Shown one piece after another: positions 32,803 to 38,516 of a stretch of 38,516 nt of DNA. The DNA lies in the NCBI GenBank assembly GCA_014382245.1, contig JACNKC010000080.1, positions 1 through 38,516 of the forward strand, written 5' to 3'. The notes beneath the pieces are model-generated. The model was not told the DNA's origin, did no database searches, and was given only the letters and a program-made list of their open reading frames with translations. The stretch is from Pseudomonadota bacterium. Its GTDB lineage: Bacteria; Desulfobacterota; Binatia; UBA1149. Position 1 is the stretch's first letter, and each line of letters begins with the position of its first letter. Made by a program: the position numbers and the translations under genes.

Positions 32803-32831
32803 AGAGTAGCGCTTGGCCCGGGGGCTGTCAA
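32803..32831 (-). promoter_or_regulatory. Sigma70-type promoter of the riboswitch-controlled operon
   Basis: On the minus strand a perfect TTGACA (32826-32831), a 17-base spacer and TACTCT (32803-32808; three of six matches). Transcription would begin near 32796-32798, at the first base of the aptamer P1 helix, which independently supports both calls. Confidence 0.65.
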
Positions 32832-32939
32832 AAGGGCTGTTACTGCTGCCGCTTACCCGCAACTCCGCTGAGCGCCTGGATGCTGCTGCAAGCCAGGCCG
32901 GGCTTGATTCGCGGCGCTCCTGCGTGCAAGTGTGTCGCC

Positions 32940-33674
32940 ATGCACAACAAGCCGCTTGCGCTCGACGGGTCGTTTAATTTCAGGGATATCGGTGGCTACA
33001 GCACGGCGTCGGGTCAGTCGGTTCGCCGCTCTATCGTTTACCGGGCCGACACACTGCACCGCCTGAGCAACAGTGACGCGCGCGTGCTCGAGGGCCTTGG
33101 CATCGTGAGGGTCGTAGACCTGCGCAGCGATCTGGAACTGCAGCGCGACGGGGTGGGAGTGTTCGTGGAGGGCAGGGGTATTCACGTGCACGCGCCGCTG
33201 GTGGAGGTTTCGCTCAGCCCCTTCGACAGCGACATAGACTGGGGCCAGCTCGACCTGCGCGAGCGTTACATCGAGATGCTCGAGGTCGGTACAGCGGCGG
33301 TGCGCGAAGTCTTCGAGTCGGTGGTGGGCGACCTGCTGCCGCTGGTGTTTCACTGCACCGGCGGCAAGGATCGCACGGGCGTGGTAGCGGCCCTGCTGCT
33401 GCGCACGCTGGGGGTCAGCGACGCGGTGATAGAGCAGGACTACAGCGACTCGGAGCGTTACCTCGCGCCGGTCATAAGCAAGCACCGCGGCGCGCTGGAG
33501 GGCGAGGGACTGGCCGACGACGTGATAGCCTACCTGTGCTCGAGTCCTGCCTCGAGAATGCGCTATACTCTGGAACAACTCGACCGGCGCTGGGGTTCGA
33601 CGGAGAACTACCTGCTGCAGGCCGGGGTGGATCGGGCTACGCAGGACGCGTTGCGCGATAAGCTGCTGGCCTGA
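32940..33674 (+). CDS. Tyrosine/serine-type protein phosphatase (Y_phosphatase3 family)
   Basis: 244 residues. The family N-terminus DGSFNFRDIGGYSTASGQSVRR is followed by YRADTLHRLS and VVDLRSDLE. The catalytic P-loop HCTGGKDRTG contains nucleophile Cys139 and Arg145. Such enzymes remove phosphate from phosphotyrosine or phosphoserine, or act on phosphoinositides. No signal peptide is seen, so it is presumably cytoplasmic. I chose ATG 32940: an open frame to 32754 exists but antisense riboswitch and leader sequence occupy it. It diverges from the sulfur operon and its stop lies a few bases from that of convergent bamD. The physiological substrate is unknown. Confidence 0.9.
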   Translation: MHNKPLALDGSFNFRDIGGYSTASGQSVRRSIVYRADTLHRLSNSDARVLEGLGIVRVVDLRSDLELQRDGVGVFVEGRGIHVHAPLVEVSLSPFDSDIDWGQLDLRERYIEMLEVGTAAVREVFESVVGDLLPLVFHCTGGKDRTGVVAALLLRTLGVSDAVIEQDYSDSERYLAPVISKHRGALEGEGLADDVIAYLCSSPASRMRYTLEQLDRRWGSTENYLLQAGVDRATQDALRDKLLA

Positions 33675-33677
33675 CGT

Positions 33678-34307
33678 TCAGCTACCCGCCAGTCGTTCGC
33701 GGGCTTCGCGCGCGGCCGAGGTCTGCGGGTACTCGTCGAGCACGAAGTGGAAGCGCAGGTTCGCCGCAGCCGTGTCGCCCGTTCGGCGGTAGTAGTCACC
33801 CACGTACAGTTCCTGGTCGGCCAGGTTCTCGTAGCACTCGGTCTTGCGAAAACCAGCCAGGGTGGCCCACACCGAGTCGGCGTACCTGAGTATCACCCGG
33901 TCGAAGTGCAGTATGGCGTTGACCGATGAGCTCTTGTCCCTGTCGGCCGAGCTCGCCTGGTCGAGCCAGCACATGCCCGTGATGTACTGCGAAAAAGCAA
34001 TGGCTTTGCTGGCAGGATAGCGTCGCTCGAAGTCTTCGAAGGCGCTCACCGCCTGGTCGTAGTTCCGGCCGAGGTAGAATGCGTGGGCTACGCGCAGCCT
34101 GGCCAACTCGGCGTGCTCAGAGAACGGGTGCTGGTCGAGCAAACGACCGTATTCTTGTACTGCGAGTATATAGTGACCCGATTCGAAGGCCTGTGCCGCG
34201 CTCACCGCGAGGTCGGTTTCCATGGGCGGTGGGGGAGTCGAGCAGCCAGCGGCCGATAACAGCAGCAGGCAGGCAAGCAGGCCAGTGGGCAGCCGCCCCG
34301 CAGTCAC
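33678..34307 (-). CDS. bamD: Outer membrane assembly lipoprotein BamD
   Basis: About 209 residues. A short signal sequence ends in LSAAGC, a lipobox, so the mature protein is anchored by its first Cys. The rest is TPR-like helices typical of BamD: AAQAFESGHYILAVQEYGRLLDQHPFSEHAELARLRVAHAFY, then AVSAFEDFERRYPASKAI, and a last repeat LRFHFVLDEYPQTSAAREA. It works in the BAM complex that inserts beta-barrel proteins into the outer membrane, evidence of a Gram-negative cell. I chose GTG 34307, with AAGGG nine bases upstream; the frame is open to a TTG at 34346. It diverges from the ArsA gene. Confidence 0.85.
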   Translation of the reverse strand: MTAGRLPTGLLACLLLLSAAGCSTPPPPMETDLAVSAAQAFESGHYILAVQEYGRLLDQHPFSEHAELARLRVAHAFYLGRNYDQAVSAFEDFERRYPASKAIAFSQYITGMCWLDQASSADRDKSSSVNAILHFDRVILRYADSVWATLAGFRKTECYENLADQELYVGDYYRRTGDTAAANLRFHFVLDEYPQTSAAREARERLAGS

Positions 34308-34406
34308 AGCGGATAACCCTTGTTGGACGTGTTTCACAACCCGCAATGTAGCGGCTGGGGCCGGCAGGGTCTACAGTGGGCCGGCTCACAGGGCTGGGCG
34401 AGGTGT

Positions 34407-35378
34407 ATGGCTGATACCAGGCTGCAGATAGTGGTTGGCAAGGGTGGCGTGGGCAAGTCCACTGTCGCGGCGGCACTGGCCTTGGAAAGAGCCGCGCGCG
34501 GTGGACGGGTGCTGGCGCTCGAATTGGGCGGCAGCGGCGGGCTGGCGCGGGCGCTGGGCGTTGAGTCCTCGTCCAACCCGGTAAAGACAAGCCAGGCCGC
34601 GCCGCCGGGCGAAGTCTACGTGGCCTCGGTGGACGGTCAGGCGGCACTATCGGAATACCTGGCCCTGATGGTGCCCGTGCGACGATTGCTGCACGGGGTG
34701 ACGGCCAGCCGTTTTTACAAGGCCTTTGTCAGTGCCGCGCCGGGGCTGAGAGAATTGATGGCAGTGGGCAAGGTCTGGTATGAGTGCCAGAAGACCAACG
34801 ATGACGGCAGCCCGACCTGGACTACGGTTATAGTCGAGGCCGGCGCTACCGGACACAGCTTGCGCTACCTGCGCATGCCCGAGGTGGCTGCGCGCACTTT
34901 TGCCTCAGGGCTGGTACACAGGGAGGCCGTCAGGGTGGGCGACATGCTGCGCGATCCCGATTACTGCCGCGTGCACGTGGTGGCCTTGCCCGAGCAGATG
35001 CCCTTGTCCGAGGCCAGCGAGGTGCTGGTCGCGCTCGACGAAGAACTTGGCATGGAGGTGGGCAGGCTCATCGTCAACCGTTGCCGGCAGGCCGCACCGT
35101 TCGGGGCTGAGGGATTGCACCGGAAGTTGGCGGCCTTGGCATTGAGTGGGCCCTCCAGCGGTCTGGCTGCCGTCCTGGCCGATCTGGCAGCACGAGAGCT
35201 GTCCTGGCTTGCGATACAGCAGCGCGGTCTTGAGCGCATAGAGCGCAACAGCGGGTGCCGGGTGCTGAAGCTGCCCTTGCTGGCGGTAGAAGAGTTCGGG
35301 CCGGCTGAGCTCGGCCGGCTCGCCGGGGTGCTGGCCGGAGAACCGGGTATCAACGATGGTGGGTCAACCTCGCCATGA
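34407..35378 (+). CDS. ArsA-family ATPase, first of a tandem pair
   Basis: 323 residues from ATG 34407, with GAGG just upstream; the open frame to 34320 is not needed. SIMIBI-class P-loop ATPase with deviant Walker A VVGKGGVGKST (about 9-19). The switch-II region, DTAPTGH in canonical ArsA/Get3, reads EAGATGHSLRYLRMP: the Asp is replaced by Glu and the first Pro is lost, so hydrolysis may be altered. It ends in ATGA, overlapping the second ArsA gene. Paired ArsA genes like this resemble mycobacterial Rv3679-Rv3680, a Get3-like pair, more than arsenite pumps. No arsB, arsC or arsR is present here. The cellular role is unknown. Confidence 0.88.
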   Translation: MADTRLQIVVGKGGVGKSTVAAALALERAARGGRVLALELGGSGGLARALGVESSSNPVKTSQAAPPGEVYVASVDGQAALSEYLALMVPVRRLLHGVTASRFYKAFVSAAPGLRELMAVGKVWYECQKTNDDGSPTWTTVIVEAGATGHSLRYLRMPEVAARTFASGLVHREAVRVGDMLRDPDYCRVHVVALPEQMPLSEASEVLVALDEELGMEVGRLIVNRCRQAAPFGAEGLHRKLAALALSGPSSGLAAVLADLAARELSWLAIQQRGLERIERNSGCRVLKLPLLAVEEFGPAELGRLAGVLAGEPGINDGGSTSP

Positions 35379-36496
35379 GCGTGGCCGGCCTGCTGACAGA
35401 GCACCGCGTGATCGTCTGCGTGGGTAGCGGCGGAGTGGGCAAAACCACAGTCGCCGCGGCCCTCGCTTTGCGAGCCGCCGCCGAGGGCAAGCGCGCGATG
35501 GTTCTCACTATCGACCCGGCCCGTCGGCTTGCCCAGGCACTGGGGCTGGACACACTGGCCAGCGGTGGACAGCGGGTGAGCGATGAGGCGCTGGCCGCGG
35601 CCGACTGTCGCGTGAGCGGTGCGCTCAGCGCCGGTATGCTCGAGCAGAAGAGCGCCTGGGACGACTTCATCCGCCGCAGCGCGGCCTCCGACGAAATAGC
35701 GGAGGCCATACTGGCTAACGAGTTCTACGGCCACCTGTCGGTGTCCTTCGCCGGTTCAGCCGAATACATGGCGGTTGAGGAACTCGCGCGCATAGTCGAC
35801 TCCGAGCAGTACGACGTGGTTGTGCTCGACACGCCGCCAACGGCCCACGCGCTGGACTTTCTGCTCGCGCCCCGGCGCCTACGCAAGTTTCTTGATCGTT
35901 CGTTGCTGGGATGGTTGGTCAAGCCGTCGATCGCGGTAGGAAGGGTGGCGTGGAAGACCGCACGGCGCAGCCTCGGCTATGTACTCGACCGGCTCGAGGA
36001 GGCTACCGGGGCCCAGGCCCTGGCCTCGATAGCCGAGTTCTTCGTGGCCATGGATTCCTTGTTTGACGGTGTCGCTGAGCGCGGGGCCAGGGTGAGCGCA
36101 CTGCTCGAAAGCGAGGAGACAGCCTTCGTGCTGGTGGCCGGACCCGACGACAGGGTGCTCGACGAGAGCGGCTACCTGCAGCGGCGCATGGCGGAGCTGG
36201 GTGTTCCCCTGAGGGCGGTGGTGGTCAACCGCCTGGCCGTGTGCCCACAGAAACCCGACGCCCGGGCCCGCGCCGAGGCGGCAGTATTGCTCGATGGTAT
36301 GGATTCGGACGATCTGGCGCGCGGCTGGCTGCTACAACTGTGGGACGATGCCTGGCGCGTAAGCCAAGGCCAGGAACTGCGGCTGGAGGCCTTCGAGGCC
36401 CAGCTGCCGAGCGAGGTGAGAGTGGCCAGGGTGCCCGAAATGGACCACGACCTGCACGAGCTGTCCGACCTCGGCTCGGTGGCCGCCAAACTGTAG
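35375..36496 (+). CDS. ArsA-family ATPase, second of a tandem pair
   Basis: 373 residues from ATG 35375, overlapping the first gene by four bases. The P-loop reads CVGSGGVGKTT; the usual signature Lys before GG (GKGG) is Ser, as in Rv3680-type proteins. TIDPARRLAQALGL and a canonical switch-II DTPPTAHALDFL follow. A helical insert (RLRKFLDRSLLGWLVKPSI) is typical of membrane-protein-binding or lipid-binding ArsA relatives. It probably forms a heterodimer with the first ArsA protein, with one subunit carrying the canonical switch-II and the other the signature Lys. Arsenite metal-site cysteines are not evident. Confidence 0.9.
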   Translation: MSVAGLLTEHRVIVCVGSGGVGKTTVAAALALRAAAEGKRAMVLTIDPARRLAQALGLDTLASGGQRVSDEALAAADCRVSGALSAGMLEQKSAWDDFIRRSAASDEIAEAILANEFYGHLSVSFAGSAEYMAVEELARIVDSEQYDVVVLDTPPTAHALDFLLAPRRLRKFLDRSLLGWLVKPSIAVGRVAWKTARRSLGYVLDRLEEATGAQALASIAEFFVAMDSLFDGVAERGARVSALLESEETAFVLVAGPDDRVLDESGYLQRRMAELGVPLRAVVVNRLAVCPQKPDARARAEAAVLLDGMDSDDLARGWLLQLWDDAWRVSQGQELRLEAFEAQLPSEVRVARVPEMDHDLHELSDLGSVAAKL

Positions 36497-36645
36497 GGAG
36501 GGGAGGCGCACGGTGGGGCGGAGCGACAGGGGTGTTTCCTGCCCGCTGGTCCAAAGCCTTTTTTGAGCTGGACATCGTCAACAACGCGCAACAGGGCGTC
36601 ATTGCCGGCTCTTACAATACCCCGGGCTGGCCAGGTTCGCGTAGA

Positions 36646-38214
36646 TCAGGGGCCAACGAGGACTCCCGCCACAAGTGCCCAGCCTGTGGGCAACGATATG
36701 GGAGTACCCACGATTCCTCCCGAGTTGACCCCTGTAAGGGTGGCTCCAAACAGGTCCGCGCCGGTCAGTGTCGCGCTGAACAGGTCAGCGTTGGTCAGGT
36801 CCGCGTTGGCCAGGGTCGCGCCGGTCAGGTCCGCGCTGGTCAGGTTCGCGACGGTCAGGTCCGCGCCGCTCAGGTCCGCGTTGGTCAGGTCTGCTTGGAA
36901 TATGTACGCGCCGCTCAGGTTCGCGCCGGTAAGGTTCGCGCCGGTAAGGTTCGCGCCGGCCAGGTTCGCGTTGACCAGGATCGCGCCGCTCAGGTCAGCG
37001 TTGGTCAGGTTTGCTTGGAATATGTTCGCGGTGTTCAGGTCCGCGCCGGTAAGGTTGGCGCCGGTCAGGTTCGCGTTGACCAGGATCGCGTTGGCCAGGT
37101 TCGCGTTGGCCAGGTTCGCGCCGACCAGGTACGCGGTGTTCAGGTCCGCGCCGACCAGTGTCGCGTTGGTCAGAATCGCGGCGTACAGGTTCGCGAAGAC
37201 CAGGTCCGCGCCGGTCAGGTCCGCGCCGGTCAGGTTCGAACCCGGGCCCACGAGGTAGCCGTTCACAATCGACCAGTCTGTGGGCAACGCTGCGGGAATA
37301 CCCACGATTCCTCCCGAAATCACGCCGGTAAGGTTCGCGCCGGTCAGGGTCGCGCCGGTCAGGGTCGCGTCGGTCAGGGTCGCGTCGGTCAGGTCCGCGC
37401 TGCTCAGGTCCGCGCCGGTCAGGTTCGCGCCGGTACCCACGAGGTATCCGTTCACAAGTGCCCAGCCTGTGGGCAACGCTGCGGGAATACCCACGATTCC
37501 TCCCGAAATCACGCCTGTCAGATTCGCGCCGATCAGGGTCGCGCCGGTCAGGGTTGCGTCGGCCAGGGTCGCGTTAGCGAGGTCGGCGCCGGTCAGGTTC
37601 ACGCCCACGAGGTCCGCGCCGGTCAGGTCCGCGCTGGGCAGGTTCGAACCCGGCCCCAGGAGGTAGCCGTTCACGACGACCGCAAGTGGTGTGCATGTAG
37701 CTGTCGGGACATCCCAACTGCCTCCCGCTTGAGTGCATACAGCCGCATTGTCTGTCGTGATGTCGACCGACGCGACTCCGTTATTGAATGCTGTTGGCAC
37801 GAGAACATCGACGCAGGTAGTCAAGTCGTCGGTACAGGTCTCAAGGTCTGCCGGGCAGCCAGTAACGGTTCCGCCCGCAAGCAGCGTGGCGACTTCGGCT
37901 ACGTCGGTCGTGATACGCGCGTCCATCGACGCCTGGTCGCCCTCGCTCGGGCAAACCCCTACGCCCGCCTTTTCCTCTACCTTTGTCCACTTTTCTGAAA
38001 ACTTCGTCTCGCACTTGCTGTAGTCTGCGGGGCTGTTCTTGGCCACAGCCTTGGCATCGGCCTTCAACCGGCAGGACGAATACTTGCTGGATTCTTTGAG
38101 CTTACCCATCTCGCACTTTCCTGTCTTGTCGGGACCAGCCAGCGCAGGACCGGTGACCAACGCGGTCACGGCTAAGGAGCTGAAAACCAAAGAGGTGCAA
38201 GATTTAATAGACAT
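36646..38214 (-). CDS. Secreted pentapeptide-repeat protein
   Basis: 522 residues from ATG 38214, with a G-rich stretch about nine bases upstream; an in-frame TTG at 38235 is unlikely. The signal peptide (about 1-27) ends TALVTGPALAG. A cysteine-containing helical domain follows (about 28-120; CEMGKLKESSKYSSCRLKADAKA, then YSKCETKFSEKW). A short Cys-rich link (CPADLETCTDDLTTC) precedes about 330 residues of A(D/N)LTG-type pentapeptide repeats, which fold as a right-handed quadrilateral beta-helix. The repeats are interrupted by three or four copies of a GGIVGIPAALPTGWALVNGYLVG-like spacer (quoted in approximate form). Probably periplasmic or on the cell surface; function unknown. Nothing suggests a gyrase-protection (Qnr) protein, since those lack signal peptides. 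Confidence 0.88.
   Translation of the reverse strand: MSIKSCTSLVFSSLAVTALVTGPALAGPDKTGKCEMGKLKESSKYSSCRLKADAKAVAKNSPADYSKCETKFSEKWTKVEEKAGVGVCPSEGDQASMDARITTDVAEVATLLAGGTVTGCPADLETCTDDLTTCVDVLVPTAFNNGVASVDITTDNAAVCTQAGGSWDVPTATCTPLAVVVNGYLLGPGSNLPSADLTGADLVGVNLTGADLANATLADATLTGATLIGANLTGVISGGIVGIPAALPTGWALVNGYLVGTGANLTGADLSSADLTDATLTDATLTGATLTGANLTGVISGGIVGIPAALPTDWSIVNGYLVGPGSNLTGADLTGADLVFANLYAAILTNATLVGADLNTAYLVGANLANANLANAILVNANLTGANLTGADLNTANIFQANLTNADLSGAILVNANLAGANLTGANLTGANLSGAYIFQADLTNADLSGADLTVANLTSADLTGATLANADLTNADLFSATLTGADLFGATLTGVNSGGIVGTPISLPTGWALVAGVLVGP
36760..37660 (-). repeat. Pentapeptide-coding 15-base repeat tract with long direct repeats
   Basis: A degenerate 15-base period (GCGCCGGTCAGGTCC-like on the plus strand) runs through most of the gene. 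Two ~80-base direct repeats at 37247-37326 and 37436-37515 are 189 bases (63 codons) apart and nearly identical. A third, partial copy lies near 36670-36725. This shows duplication of a 63-residue module on top of the pentapeptide repeat. Confidence 0.85.
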
Positions 38215-38384
38215 GATTTGAATCCCCCCGGACAAACTTTTCGTATCAATACGCTGTGCTCAGGCTGGCCTGCTGGCTCAAACGCGAAAAACGTTAGTCG
38301 CTGTAACTATGCATCAACTAAGAGCTGTAAGTAAAGTGAATCACCGTATCCTGTCCCGGTTTCAGCAGAAAAAGCTGCCCCAGG
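38215..38384. other. Leader region of the pentapeptide-repeat gene, no gene seen
   Basis: About 170 bases of lower GC than the surroundings upstream of ATG 38214. It presumably contains the promoter for the minus-strand gene. Several TTGA-like hexamers occur but none has a convincing -10 partner, so no promoter is called. Confidence 0.5.
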
Positions 38385-38516
38385 GCGCCCCCCCCCCCCC
38401 CCCCTCCCCCGGCGCCCCGCCCCCCCCGCCCCCCCCTCCCCCCCCCCCCCCCCGTCCCCCCTCCCCCCTTCGCCCCACTCCCCCCGCCCCCCCCCCCCCC
38501 CCGCCGCGCCGTCATC
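38385..38516. other. Poly-C low-complexity contig end, probable artefact
   Basis: From about 38387 the sequence is almost only C with rare G, T and A. On the other strand this is poly-G. It resembles the no-signal poly-G reads of two-colour sequencing, assembled onto a contig end. An open frame coding mostly Gly on the minus strand is meaningless. Confidence 0.8.

Noticed and set aside
32578..32862. N-terminal extension of the E1 gene through the riboswitch
   Set aside because: The extra ~95 codons translate the aptamer and terminator, have no E1 homology, and a Shine-Dalgarno sits directly before GTG 32577.
36497..36645. Terminator or small gene between arsA and the pentapeptide gene
   Set aside because: A TTTTTT run near 36560 has a hairpin (GCGACAGG / CCTGCCCGC) too far upstream to count, and no supported short frame was seen.
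36760..37660. CRISPR-like array
   Set aside because: The repeats have a 15-base period without unique spacers and stay in frame in a coding sequence, so they are pentapeptide codons.
36241..37998. 585-codon plus-strand frame with repeats such as VRAGQVRAGQ
   Set aside because: Mirror image of the pentapeptide-coding repeat on the minus strand. The minus-strand gene has a signal peptide and family repeats; this frame has neither and runs into the second ArsA gene.

Overview
The window is GC-rich and tightly packed with about 35 genes. Many of them overlap by 4 to 17 bases and start at GTG or TTG. Several traits suggest a Gram-negative bacterium of the broad deltaproteobacterial type (Desulfobacterota, Myxococcota, Binatota or a relative): BamD, Lol-type lipoproteins, a CobA-HemD fusion inside a hemX-hemA-hemC-hemD-hemB block, a pair of ArsA-type ATPases, and an ECF sigma/anti-sigma pair. 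This placement is inferred from gene content. The last ~130 bases are nearly pure C and look like an assembly or sequencing artefact at a contig end, which suggests a draft or metagenome-assembled genome.

Layout. 1-812: 3' part of mutM (fpg). 833-4234 (-): dipeptide-type ABC transporter (lipoprotein binding protein plus two permeases) without ATPase genes. 4285-6048 (+): MltD-like lytic transglycosylase with three LysM domains. 6161-14201 (+): probable operon hemX, hemA, hemC, cobA-hemD, hemB, an M48/TPR metallopeptidase and hisC, covering tetrapyrrole synthesis from glutamyl-tRNA to uroporphyrinogen III and precorrin-2. 14231-18774 (-): four overlapping genes for a Gld-like ABC-2 export system (ATPase, permease, GldG-like protein, DUF4340 protein) behind a good sigma70-type promoter. 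18930-21668 (+): polA. 21846-24362 (+): ECF sigma factor, zinc-finger anti-sigma factor and two uncharacterised proteins. 24391-32577 (-): a sulfur-assimilation cluster. 32940-33674 (+): Tyr/Ser-type protein phosphatase. 33678-34307 (-): bamD. 34407-36496 (+): two ArsA-type ATPases. 36646-38214 (-): a secreted pentapeptide-repeat protein.

The most interesting part is the sulfur cluster. A consensus promoter (TTGACA, 17-base spacer) lies just upstream of a complete SAM-I (S-box) riboswitch with a terminator and a mutually exclusive antiterminator. The genes behind it, in order of transcription, are: a ThiF/MoeB-type E1 that begins directly at its nucleotide-binding motif and lacks the N-terminal helices; a threonine-synthase-like PLP enzyme; a CysO/ThiS/MoaD-like sulfur carrier with five extra residues after its Gly-Gly; a CysM-like cysteine synthase; a stand-alone NIL domain; a 151-residue pseudo-E1 that carries the N-terminal RYxRQ motif the E1 lacks; a radical-SAM-like protein with unusual CX8CX2C cysteines; an SLC13 anion transporter; and ATP sulfurylase. 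SAM control of a protein-thiocarboxylate system suggests cysteine plus homocysteine/methionine synthesis by a sulfur carrier, with an E1 possibly split in two. This is a hypothesis and has not been shown.

A second theme is in-frame tandem repeats with a 15-base period. They occur in polA and in three successive genes of the ECF operon, each with an unrelated unit sequence, and the pentapeptide gene shares the same five-codon period.
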